Assembly (NCBI GenBank): GCA_046715235.1
Contig: JBKJZO010000162.1
Coordinates: 1-26,085, forward strand
Origin: JBKJZO01 sp046715235
GTDB taxonomy: Bacteria; Actinomycetota; Actinomycetes; BP-191
Direction: 5' to 3'
Length of the DNA stretch: 26,085 bases
Shown: one piece after another, positions 1 through 7,575 of the stretch
Numbering within the stretch: position 1 is the first letter of the stretch
How the letters are laid out: every line of letters starts with the position of its first letter
Program-made: the position numbers and the translations under genes
Notes under the pieces: generated by a model
What the model saw: only the letters and a program-made list of their open reading frames with translations
What the model was told of the DNA's origin: nothing
The model's database searches: none

Positions 1-199
1 CGGCGACGACGACGTACGACGGCCGCTCGCTCTCGAAGAACCCGAACACGGCGGCGCGGTCGCACAGGTCGAGCTCAGCGGAGGAGCGCCCGATCAAACG
101 CTGATGGTCACGCGCGGCCAACTCACGCCAGACCGCGCTGCCGACGAGGCCGCGGTGGCCGGCGACGTAAATGGCCTTCTCGCGGTCGAGCTCGAACAT
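1..199 (-). CDS. fcl: GDP-L-fucose synthase, N-terminal part (cut by window edge)
   Basis: Partial gene read leftward from an ATG at 199 and running off the left edge; about 66 residues are visible. They begin MFELDREKAIYVAGHRGLVG. The AGHRGLVGSA glycine-rich loop is the NADP-binding Rossmann motif of GDP-4-keto-6-deoxymannose epimerase/reductases, and it is followed by the family-typical ELDLCDRAAVFGFFE stretch. Known members make GDP-L-fucose in the cytoplasm for surface glycans. It is divergent from the polysaccharide operon starting at 324, with 124 bases between the two starts, which fits a nucleotide-sugar role. The ribosome site before the ATG is weak (GGTGGA). The family call rests on the N-terminus only; another extended short-chain dehydrogenase of sugar metabolism is possible but less likely. 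Confidence 0.85.
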   Translation of the reverse strand, partial: MFELDREKAIYVAGHRGLVGSAVWRELAARDHQRLIGRSSAELDLCDRAAVFGFFESERPSYVVVA

Positions 200-323
200 C
201 GGGGCAGAATCCACCGGCGCAGCCTACGCGATTGGGCGCGAGTCGCGGACGGATCGGCAACCGGAGGGCGAGCGCCGTTGGGATAGCCTGCGGGGTCCAG
301 AAACCGTTTCGGAGACCACTGAC

Positions 324-1625
324 GTGAAGATCACGGTCGTTGCGCTCGGCAAGATCGGCCTCCCGCTCGCGGTGCAGTTCGCGTCCAAGGGTCACGACGT
401 GATCGGTGTCGACATCGATGCCCGCGTGATCGACGCGGTCAACCGCGGCGAGGAGCCCTTTCCCGGCGAGCACGGGCTTGCGGAAAAGCTGGCTGCCGCC
501 GTCGCCAACGGCACCCTGTCGGCCACCGGCGACGCCACCGAGGCCGTGCGGCAGAGCTCTGCGGTCGTCGTCGTCGTACCGTTGGTCGTCGACGCGGAGG
601 GCACACCTGACTTTCGCGCCATGGACGCCGCGACGAAGTCCGTGGCGGCCGGCCTGCAGCCGGGCACCCTCGTCTCCTACGAGACGACGCTGCCGGTCGG
701 GACGACCCGCGAGCGATTCGGCCCGATGCTCGCGGAGATCTCCGGCCTGACTCCCGGTGACGACTTCCAGCTCGTGTTCAGCCCCGAGCGGGTGCTGACC
801 GGCCGGATCTTCCACGACCTGCGCAGCTACCCCAAGCTCGTCGGAGGCATCGACGACGCCAGCGGCAAGCGCGGCGTCGACTTCTACGAACAGGTGCTCG
901 ACTTCGACGAGCGCCCCGACCTCGATCGCGGCAACGGGGTCTGGGATCTCGGCTCGGCCGAAGCCGCCGAGATGGCCAAACTCGCCGAAACGACCTACCG
1001 CGACGTCAACATCGGCCTGGTAAACCAGTTCGCGGTCTTCGCGGCCGCGCACGGCGTCGACATCTACCAGGTCATCAAGGCCAGCAACTCACAGGGCTAC
1101 AGCCACCTGCACCAGCCGGGCATCTCGGTCGGCGGCCATTGCATCCCGGTTTACCCGCGCTTCTTCCTCTGGAACGACCCTGCCGCCACTATCGTCGCCG
1201 CTGCCAGGTCGGCCAACGAGCAGATGCCCGAGTACGCCGTCGGCGAGCTCGCGCGCATTGCCGGCGGCCTCGCCGGCGCGCGGGTTGCAGTGCTCGGGGC
1301 TTCCTACCGCGGCGGCGTCAAGGAGACCGCGTTCTCCGGTGTCTTCCCGACCGTTGCGGCGCTCCAGGCGCTCGGCGCGACGGTCGTCGTACACGACCCG
1401 ATGTACTCCGACGACGAACTCGCCGCACTCGACCTGGCCGCCTTTCACCTGGGCGAACCCGCTGACGCAGTCATCGTGCAGACCGACCACGCGCAGTACC
1501 GCGACCTCGGTCAGGACGACGTGCCCGGTGTGCGCGCCCTGCTCGACGGCCGGAATGTGACCGACCCAGCGCGATGGCCGGACGTCGCGCGCAGCGTCAT
1601 CGGCGTGGGGGAGACATCGGCATGA
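324..1625 (+). CDS. Nucleotide-sugar dehydrogenase (UDP-glucose/GDP-mannose dehydrogenase family)
   Basis: About 433 residues from a GTG at 324, chosen because the protein then starts at the first beta strand (VKITVVALGKIGLPLA) and a GGAG lies 9 bases upstream. The open frame extends further upstream to 171, but that part does not look like the family. The family oxidises the C6 hydroxyl of a nucleotide sugar to a uronic acid with two NAD+. Visible landmarks are the modified dinucleotide loop ALGKIG (residues 7–12), YETTLPVGTT (119–128), FSPERVLTG (152–160), the AEMAKLAETTYRDVN helix with the conserved Lys219, and GGHCIPVYP (270–278) with catalytic Cys273. The KASNSQGYSHLHQPG and GGHCIPVYP segments resemble UDP-N-acetyl-mannosamine/glucosamine dehydrogenases (WecC/WbpA/TviB group) more than UDP-glucose dehydrogenase, but the substrate is inference. 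Its stop overlaps the next start (ATGA at 1622), so the two are translationally coupled. Confidence 0.9.
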   Translation: MKITVVALGKIGLPLAVQFASKGHDVIGVDIDARVIDAVNRGEEPFPGEHGLAEKLAAAVANGTLSATGDATEAVRQSSAVVVVVPLVVDAEGTPDFRAMDAATKSVAAGLQPGTLVSYETTLPVGTTRERFGPMLAEISGLTPGDDFQLVFSPERVLTGRIFHDLRSYPKLVGGIDDASGKRGVDFYEQVLDFDERPDLDRGNGVWDLGSAEAAEMAKLAETTYRDVNIGLVNQFAVFAAAHGVDIYQVIKASNSQGYSHLHQPGISVGGHCIPVYPRFFLWNDPAATIVAAARSANEQMPEYAVGELARIAGGLAGARVAVLGASYRGGVKETAFSGVFPTVAALQALGATVVVHDPMYSDDELAALDLAAFHLGEPADAVIVQTDHAQYRDLGQDDVPGVRALLDGRNVTDPARWPDVARSVIGVGETSA

Positions 1626-2776
1626 CCCCGTCGGCGCTCGAGGCGACCAGCAGGCGCACGTACCAGATCTGCACCCGGTGCGTCATGGACACCTCCGATC
1701 CCGAGATCACGTTCGACGCCGATGGGCATTGCAACCACTGCTCCCGCGCGCTCGCCGCCAAGGACAGCACGTGGATCATCGGTCCGGACGGCGAACGACT
1801 GCTCGAGGCCAAGATCAACGAGATCAAGGCCCGTGGCGGCGAGCACCAGGGCATCCTCGGGCTCAGTGGCGGTCTCGACAGTTCCTACCTCGCCTACGAG
1901 CTCGCCCGCCGCGGACTCAAGCCGCTGGTTGTCCACGTCGACGCGGGCTGGAACTCCGATGTCGCCGTCGGCAACATCCGCAGCCTGGTGACCAAGCTCG
2001 ACCTCGAGCTGGTGACGCACGTCATCCCGTGGAACGAAATGCGCGACCTGCAAGTCGCCTACCTTGCCTCGGGCATGGCCAATCAGGACTCGCCTCAGGA
2101 CCACGCGTTCTTCGCCGCGCTCTACCAGTACGCGGTGAAGAACGGGATCCGGCACGTGCTCAGCGGCTCCAACTTCGCGACCGAATCGATCCTGCCGTGG
2201 GCGTGGGGCTATACGCCGATGGACGGCCGGCTGGTAAAAGCGGTGCATAATCGGTACGGGCGGGAGCCACTGCGCGAGTTCCCGCTGGTCACCTTGCGCA
2301 AGCACAACGTCTACCACCTGGGCATCCGACGGATGCAGGTCGTCGCACCCCTCGACTGGCTGCCCTACTCGAAAGAGCACGCGCGGGACGTGCTGCGCTC
2401 CGAACTCGGCTGGCGCGACTACGGCGGTAAGCACGAGGAGTCGCGCTGGACGAAGTTCTTCCAGGGCTACTACCTGCCCACGTACTTTGGCTATGACAAG
2501 CGGCGGGCCCATCAGGCCAGCCTGATCGTGTCCGGGCAGACGACGCGGGACGAGGCGATGGCGGCACTCGAGCAGCCGTCGTATGACGCCGGCGAGGTCG
2601 AGATCGAGACCGACTACATCGCCCGCAAGCTTGGCCTGACACCGGCGGAGTTTCGCACCTTGCTGGAATCCCCCAGGCACACCTACGAGGACTACCCGAA
2701 CGACGCGCGCTTCGTCGCGATGCTGCAGAACCCGCGAGTGACCGGGCCGCTGAAGCGTCTGCTGCACGTCGCGTAG
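1622..2776 (+). CDS. N-acetyl sugar amidotransferase (WbpG/PseA type)
   Basis: 384 residues from the ATG at 1622, which overlaps the preceding stop and has GGAG 8 bases upstream. The N-terminus carries two CxxC pairs (CTRC, Cys17/20, and CNHC, Cys37/40), as in the zinc-binding head of this family. A PP-loop ATP-pyrophosphatase motif SGGLDSS follows at 82–88, then VVHVDAGWNSD. Known relatives activate a sugar carbonyl with ATP and add ammonia to turn an N-acetyl group into an acetamidino group on UDP-sugars for O-antigen or flagellin glycans. In Pseudomonas, ammonia comes from HisH/HisF-like partners; none is present in this window. Position between a dehydrogenase and glycosyltransferases supports modification of an amino-uronic acid. 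Length is typical. Exact substrate unknown. Confidence 0.88.
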   Translation: MTPSALEATSRRTYQICTRCVMDTSDPEITFDADGHCNHCSRALAAKDSTWIIGPDGERLLEAKINEIKARGGEHQGILGLSGGLDSSYLAYELARRGLKPLVVHVDAGWNSDVAVGNIRSLVTKLDLELVTHVIPWNEMRDLQVAYLASGMANQDSPQDHAFFAALYQYAVKNGIRHVLSGSNFATESILPWAWGYTPMDGRLVKAVHNRYGREPLREFPLVTLRKHNVYHLGIRRMQVVAPLDWLPYSKEHARDVLRSELGWRDYGGKHEESRWTKFFQGYYLPTYFGYDKRRAHQASLIVSGQTTRDEAMAALEQPSYDAGEVEIETDYIARKLGLTPAEFRTLLESPRHTYEDYPNDARFVAMLQNPRVTGPLKRLLHVA

Positions 2777-2787
2777 CGGCGGACCGC

Positions 2788-3855
2788 ATGCGCGTTGCCT
2801 ATGTCGTCGGCTGGCCAGGGGGACCGTCGACGGGACCGTTCAAGAAAGTCGCCGCGCAGACCCAGGCGTGGGCGGCCGAGGGCGTCGACGTAGGACTGTT
2901 CGTGCTGACCACCGACGAGTACTACGACGCGTGGCGGTCCCTGCCGGCCTCGCGGCTCGTGATCGCACGATCGCGCGGCCCTCGGGTCGCCTTCCAGAAG
3001 GAGAGATTGCTCGCGGCAGCGCTGCGCTGGCTGCCCGATCTGGTCTACCACCGTTGGTCGTTGCCCTACCCAGGACTCATGCGCGCGGTCCGCGCGACGC
3101 CGTTCGTCCTCGAGGTCAACAGCGACGACATCGCCGAGTACGACCTGATGATGCCGTCGAAAGCGCGCATCAACCGGGCGACCAGGGGCGTCGTTCTGCG
3201 GTACGCAGCCGGTCTGACTTTCGTGACCGAGGAGCTGCGGCGGTCGGAGTCCTTCGCCCGCTACCGCAGGCCGTCGGTCGTGATCGCGAACGCCATCCGC
3301 CTCGCGGACGTACCGACGCTGCCCGCGCCGGTGCACTCGCGGCCGCGGTTGGTGCTCATCGGCCAGCCCGACTGCCCCTGGCACGGCATCGACAAGCTGG
3401 CGTGGCTCGCCTCGCGCAAGCCGGAATGGGATTTCGACGTCGTCGGTCCCGACCCCGCCGAGCTGCCGGACCCGCCGGCCAACGTGACGATGCACGGACT
3501 GCTGCCGGCTGAGGACTACCTCCCCTTGCTCGCGGCCGCGGACGCCGGCGTGGGCAGTCTGGCTTTGCACCGCAAATCGATGAACGAGGCATCGCCGCTG
3601 AAGGTCCGCGAGTACCTCGCCGCCGGGCTCCCCGCAATCACCGCATACGCCGACACCGACTTCCCCGACGGCGCCGATCATCTGCTCGCGTTGCCGAACG
3701 TCGAGACGAACGTTCGCGAGGGCGTCGCCGAGATCGAACGGTTCGTCGAGCACTGGCGCGGGCGTCGGGTCTCCCGGTCACAACTTGGTCATCTTGATCA
3801 TGGCGCGAAGGAGCGGATGCGCCTGGAATTCTTCCGAAGTCTGCTCGACGGCTGA
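2788..3855 (+). CDS. GT-B fold glycosyltransferase (family 4-like)
   Basis: 355 residues from ATG 2788, 11 bases after the amidotransferase stop; only a poor GGCGGA ribosome site is seen, so coupling to upstream translation is likely. The N-terminal domain begins MRVAYVVGWPGGPSTGPFKK, a nucleotide-binding strand followed by an acceptor-domain loop. The C-terminal half has the GT-B layout: VLIGQPDCPWHG, then a strand/helix series, then NEASPLKVREYLAAGLP near residues 265–281, which matches the E-x7-E region that contacts the donor nucleotide sugar in GT4 enzymes. No membrane segment is evident, so it probably acts at the cytoplasmic face on a lipid-linked acceptor. Donor and linkage cannot be deduced. 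It is the third gene of the polysaccharide operon. Confidence 0.8.
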   Translation: MRVAYVVGWPGGPSTGPFKKVAAQTQAWAAEGVDVGLFVLTTDEYYDAWRSLPASRLVIARSRGPRVAFQKERLLAAALRWLPDLVYHRWSLPYPGLMRAVRATPFVLEVNSDDIAEYDLMMPSKARINRATRGVVLRYAAGLTFVTEELRRSESFARYRRPSVVIANAIRLADVPTLPAPVHSRPRLVLIGQPDCPWHGIDKLAWLASRKPEWDFDVVGPDPAELPDPPANVTMHGLLPAEDYLPLLAAADAGVGSLALHRKSMNEASPLKVREYLAAGLPAITAYADTDFPDGADHLLALPNVETNVREGVAEIERFVEHWRGRRVSRSQLGHLDHGAKERMRLEFFRSLLDG

Positions 3856-3931
3856 CGACACAGATGATTCAGCCGGCATCGAAGCAATGGGTACTCTGAC
3901 GGATGCCCGAGGTCGAGGAGCCAGCTCTCCG

Positions 3932-5140
3932 GTGAAGGTACTGGTCGTACACAACCGCTACCGCTCGTTCTTTCCTTCCGGCGAGAACGTCGTCGTGGAC
4001 TCCGACATCGACGCACTGCGCGCCCGCGGCGTCGAGGTCGTTCCCTACCTGCGTGCCAGCGACGAGATCGACGAGTGGCCGTTCGCCAAGCGCAGCACCC
4101 TGGGCCTGCTGCCTGTGTATTCGCCCATTGCGATGCGTGAAATTCGCGGTCTCATCAGGCGCGAGCGGCCCGACATCCTGCATCTGCACAATCCCTACCC
4201 ACTGATCTCGCCCGCGGTCGTCAGGGTCGCGCGCAAGGCCGGGCTGCCCGTCGTACAGAGCGTCCACAACCACCGGCACGTCTGCGTGAAGGGGACGTAC
4301 TTCAGGGACGGCCACGAATGTCATGACTGCCTCGGCAAGGCGATCCCCTGGCCCGCCGTGGCACATGGCTGCTACCAGGATTCGAGCATCAGAAGCATCC
4401 CAATGGCGACGACGCTCGTCGTCCATCGAGGCACCTGGCAGCTTGTCGATCGCTTCCTTGCCCTCACCCCGCAGATGCGCAGCCATCTGCTGTCGGCCGG
4501 CATACCGGACGAGCGGATCACCGTCAGACCCAACACAGTGACGGACCCGCCCGACCGCGACCTGAGGGGCGGATCAGGCGTGCTCTTCGCTGGGCGCCTG
4601 TCTGAGGAGAAGGGCATCGCGGTTCTCGTGGATGCGTGGCGCCGGCACCCGGACGGCGCATTGGGCACGTTGACCATCGCCGGGCACGGGCCGCTGAAAC
4701 CGCTTGTCCAGGCACTCGTCGCCGAACGTACCGACGTGCGCTTCCTGGGGCAGCTTGACGAGGTAGGGATGGCGACGGCCATGCGGGCCGCCAGCGCCCT
4801 CGTCGTCCCTTCGACCTGCCCGGAAGCGTTCCCGCGGGTGGTCGTCGAGGCGCTGGCGCACGGCCGGCCCGTCATCGCGACTGCACTGGGAGGACTGCCC
4901 GGAATAGTGACCGATGACGTTGGCGTCCTGGTCGCACCGGACGTCGACTCGCTCGCGGCCGGTCTCGCGCGTGTTCCCAGCCTCGACGTCACCGATTTCC
5001 GGCTTCGCGCCAGGAAGCGCTACGAGGAGTGCTACTCACCGGAAGTTGTGTACACACAGCTCATCGAGATCTACGCCGACATCGTTGCAAACCGCAGTGC
5101 GACTTCTCGGAGCGAACCGCCGATGGGCCGTAAGGAGTGA
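3932..5140 (+). CDS. GT4 family glycosyltransferase
   Basis: 402 residues from the GTG at 3932, preferred because GAGGAG (3915–3920) precedes it and the protein then starts with the family-typical strand VKVLVVHNRYR. An in-frame ATG at 3887 would add 15 residues and has a weaker ribosome site. The N-terminal domain contains HLHNPYPLISP and a cysteine/histidine-rich acceptor segment (VHNHRHVCVKG, then HECHDCLG and HGCYQDS). The C-terminal donor domain shows VLFAGRLSEEKGIAVL, IAGHGPLK, RFLGQLD, and the nucleotide-sugar E-x7-E region PEAFPRVVVEALAHGRPVIAT. These are classic GT4 retaining-transferase motifs. It follows the preceding gene after about 75 bases, or about 30 from the ATG, and its stop overlaps a possible start of the next gene. 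Likely cytoplasmic, building the repeat unit; sugar specificity unknown. Confidence 0.88.
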   Translation: MKVLVVHNRYRSFFPSGENVVVDSDIDALRARGVEVVPYLRASDEIDEWPFAKRSTLGLLPVYSPIAMREIRGLIRRERPDILHLHNPYPLISPAVVRVARKAGLPVVQSVHNHRHVCVKGTYFRDGHECHDCLGKAIPWPAVAHGCYQDSSIRSIPMATTLVVHRGTWQLVDRFLALTPQMRSHLLSAGIPDERITVRPNTVTDPPDRDLRGGSGVLFAGRLSEEKGIAVLVDAWRRHPDGALGTLTIAGHGPLKPLVQALVAERTDVRFLGQLDEVGMATAMRAASALVVPSTCPEAFPRVVVEALAHGRPVIATALGGLPGIVTDDVGVLVAPDVDSLAAGLARVPSLDVTDFRLRARKRYEECYSPEVVYTQLIEIYADIVANRSATSRSEPPMGRKE

Positions 5141-5148
5141 CCGAGCGC

Positions 5149-6504
5149 GTGGCGGAGCGGTCCTCGTCGCCCGGCGTTCCGATCGTGTTCATCAGCACGC
5201 TGTTCCTGCTGGCGGCCAGCCGCTGGGGCAGTTACCTGCATGTGCCCGGCGTGCCCTTCTACATCGGGGACGCCCTCGTTCTGCTCGCGGTCGGTCAGGC
5301 CATCGTCCTCTGGCGCAAAGGGTCGCTGCCCATCAGAGACCTCAAGGGCGCACCGAAAACGGCCATCCTCGTCGCCGTCTTCTTCTGCTGGGCGATGGTG
5401 CGCGTCGTCACGCGAACCGCACTCCCTTTCGTCGCGGTTCGCGATCTCGCGCCGTATGCCTACTCGGTTGTGGCGTTACTGACGTTTCTCTCACCTATGC
5501 GCCACGCACCGCGCGCGCGTGTGTGGATCTACTCGGCACTCGCGCTCCACCTGGGCTGGTACCTCGCCGCGACGGAGGGGCTCGTCGACACGTCCTCCAC
5601 CTGGAGGATCGGTTCCGGTACCACGCTGTTCAGCACGAGACCCGACTTCGACGCCGCCGTATGCGCGATTGCCACGGCGTTCGCGCTGCACCAGCTCGTG
5701 GTAGGTCCGCGACCTGCACGCCGAGGCGGGGCGCTCGCGATCGGCGCGTTCGCGGCCCTCAACGCCTACGCCGTCAGCGCCCAGCACTCGAGATCAGGTT
5801 TACTCGCGGGCCTCATCGCTGTGGCGGCCGTATTGGCAGCCTGGCTGATCTGCTCACGGAAGCGAAGTGAGCCCGGTGGGCAGTCGCTGTGGGTGAAACG
5901 CGTGAGCATCGGTGTCGCCGCACTCGCTATTGTCGCCGCGGCTGCACTGTTCACCCTCCCAGGCCAGCGGCTCATCCAGGGCTTCGCCGGCTCGGGAGAA
6001 GCCGGCGGCAAGACCAACGCGCGGGTGCGCGTGCATGAAGGCCTAACCAGCTGGATCGTGGAAAGTCCGGTCAGGGCAGTGGTCGGCATCGGATACGGCC
6101 CGAACGTCCTTGCGCGGAGCAAGACCGTCCAGCACCTTGCAGGCGAAGAGTTCGAGAACGTCAGGTCGCCGCACGACTACCTGCTTGGCACCTGGGCGCG
6201 GCTCGGAGTCATCGGTGCAGCAATGGCCGCGGCGATCTTCTTAGCAGCGGGCTGCATCGGCCTCCAGCACCTCACTCGGCGCACAGAACCAGCCGATGTG
6301 CTGGCAGCGCTGATCGCGGTAACGATCCCGGTCGTAGCGATGTTCGGCGTCGTACTCGAGTCGCCGTTCGGCGCGATTCCGTACTTCTGGGCAGTTGGGC
6401 AGCTGTGTGGCACGGCCAGGCGAACGGCCCGGGAGCGGGATCCCGACGCGGTCTCCGGCATTTCAGCCGGCGCGCAGGCGCAGGGCCAGCTGCTCGACGG
6501 CTAG
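5149..6504 (+). CDS. O-antigen ligase / Wzy-type polysaccharide polymerase-like membrane protein
   Basis: About 451 residues, with around ten hydrophobic segments. AAGGAG (5132–5137) lies 11 bases before the GTG at 5149; an alternative GTG at 5137 overlaps the upstream stop (GTGA). The large loop between the later helices contains the family signatures: AQHSRSGLLAGL, then an extracytoplasmic loop with an arginine-rich VRVHEGLTSW segment, then RSPHDYLLGTWARLGVIG, which matches the His-x-x-(L/Y)L ... LG-x-x-G region of the O-antigen ligase (Wzy_C) family. Such proteins join or transfer polysaccharide repeat units on the outer face of the membrane. It is the last gene of the operon. Its final 42 bases overlap the convergent holB gene, so no terminator fits between them. 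Ligase versus polymerase cannot be told from sequence. Confidence 0.82.
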   Translation: MAERSSSPGVPIVFISTLFLLAASRWGSYLHVPGVPFYIGDALVLLAVGQAIVLWRKGSLPIRDLKGAPKTAILVAVFFCWAMVRVVTRTALPFVAVRDLAPYAYSVVALLTFLSPMRHAPRARVWIYSALALHLGWYLAATEGLVDTSSTWRIGSGTTLFSTRPDFDAAVCAIATAFALHQLVVGPRPARRGGALAIGAFAALNAYAVSAQHSRSGLLAGLIAVAAVLAAWLICSRKRSEPGGQSLWVKRVSIGVAALAIVAAAALFTLPGQRLIQGFAGSGEAGGKTNARVRVHEGLTSWIVESPVRAVVGIGYGPNVLARSKTVQHLAGEEFENVRSPHDYLLGTWARLGVIGAAMAAAIFLAAGCIGLQHLTRRTEPADVLAALIAVTIPVVAMFGVVLESPFGAIPYFWAVGQLCGTARRTARERDPDAVSGISAGAQAQGQLLDG

Positions 6505-7575
6505 CAGCACGTTGGCGTTCAGGTCGAGCGACTCGCGGCAGGCCAGCACGGCGTTAGCGCGACGGACCGACGACTCAGGTGCGCTTGCCTGGGCAATGCG
6601 GTGTATGAGCTCGGACTTGTCGGCGTGAACCAGCTCCCCGCCCGCGCCGAACTGCACGGCAAGGACGTCGCGGTAGAGCGCAGCGAGGTCGACCAGCGCG
6701 CGGTCGAGCACATCACGGCGCACCCGGGTCTCCCGCGACTTCTGTCGCTTGGCCAGGTCGGAGAGCAACCCAGCGGATCCTCTGCCTTTCCCGACGACCT
6801 GAGCGAACGCTTCGGTCTCGTCCTTCGCAGTGGCGGACGTGGTGCGCTCCGACTCTTCCTCCGCGACCGCTACCAGATCGGCTGCGGCGGCGAGCGCCTC
6901 GCCCACAGTGCTGAGCCGTCGGGGCAACTCGAGCACCTCGTTGCGTTGGGTCCGGGCGTTCTCGTCGACGGCTAGCGCGCGGGCCCTGCCGACATGCCCC
7001 ATCGCCGCGGCCGCTGCCCAGTGCGCCATCGCCTCGTCGACGCCGTCGCGACGGATGAGAACCTGCGCGACGTCGTCCGCGCTCGGCAGCCGCAACGTCA
7101 CCAGTCGGCATCGTGACCTGATCGTCGGCGGCAGGTCGTCGGCGCTCGGTGCGCAGAGCAGGAACACCGACCGCGGCTCCGGCTCCTCAATCGCTTTGAG
7201 CCACACGTTCGCGGCCCGCTCGGTCAGCCGGTCGGCGTCCTCGATGAGAACGACGCGCCAGCCGCCGCCACTCGTCGCCAGTGAGGCGCGATGGACGACG
7301 TCGCGCGCCTCACTGACCGAGATCGACAGGCCTTCAGGGGTGACGAAGACGACGTTGGGATGCGTCCGGTGTAGCACGAGCGAGCACTGGTCGCAGCTGC
7401 CGCAGCCATGCGTGCGGCATTGCAATGCCGCGGCGAACGCGCGCGCCGCAACCGACCGGCCGGACCCGGGCGGGCCGGTGAACAACCACGCGTGCGACAT
7501 GCCCTGACCCGCGACGGCGGCCTGCAGCGTCTCGATGACCTCGCTCTGCCCGACCAGATCGTCGAAGACGCTCAC
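6463..7575 (-). CDS. holB: DNA polymerase III subunit delta' (clamp loader)
   Basis: 370 residues starting at a GTG (7575) that overlaps the stop of the upstream MFS–tmk gene (GTGA). The N-terminus is the AAA+ clamp-loader module: FDDLVGQ, a P-loop-like GPPGSGRS (34–41) with Arg in place of the Lys, four cysteines at 53, 58, 61 and 64 forming the zinc module, the region VVLIEDADRLTERAAN at Walker B, and the SRC motif at 154–156. A loss of the P-loop lysine agrees with delta' being a non-hydrolysing stator in the loader complex. The less conserved C-terminal part matches the collar domain in length. Known role: it loads the beta clamp onto DNA together with gamma/tau and delta. Location directly after tmk is a common bacterial order. 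Confidence 0.93.
   Translation of the reverse strand: MSVFDDLVGQSEVIETLQAAVAGQGMSHAWLFTGPPGSGRSVAARAFAAALQCRTHGCGSCDQCSLVLHRTHPNVVFVTPEGLSISVSEARDVVHRASLATSGGGWRVVLIEDADRLTERAANVWLKAIEEPEPRSVFLLCAPSADDLPPTIRSRCRLVTLRLPSADDVAQVLIRRDGVDEAMAHWAAAAAMGHVGRARALAVDENARTQRNEVLELPRRLSTVGEALAAAADLVAVAEEESERTTSATAKDETEAFAQVVGKGRGSAGLLSDLAKRQKSRETRVRRDVLDRALVDLAALYRDVLAVQFGAGGELVHADKSELIHRIAQASAPESSVRRANAVLACRESLDLNANVLLAVEQLALRLRAG

Noticed and set aside
123..1052. 309-residue minus-strand open frame
   Set aside because: Antisense to the dehydrogenase; the true leftward gene in this area is in another frame, starting at 199.
1511..2767. 418-residue minus-strand open frame
   Set aside because: Antisense to the amidotransferase gene; no recognisable domains.
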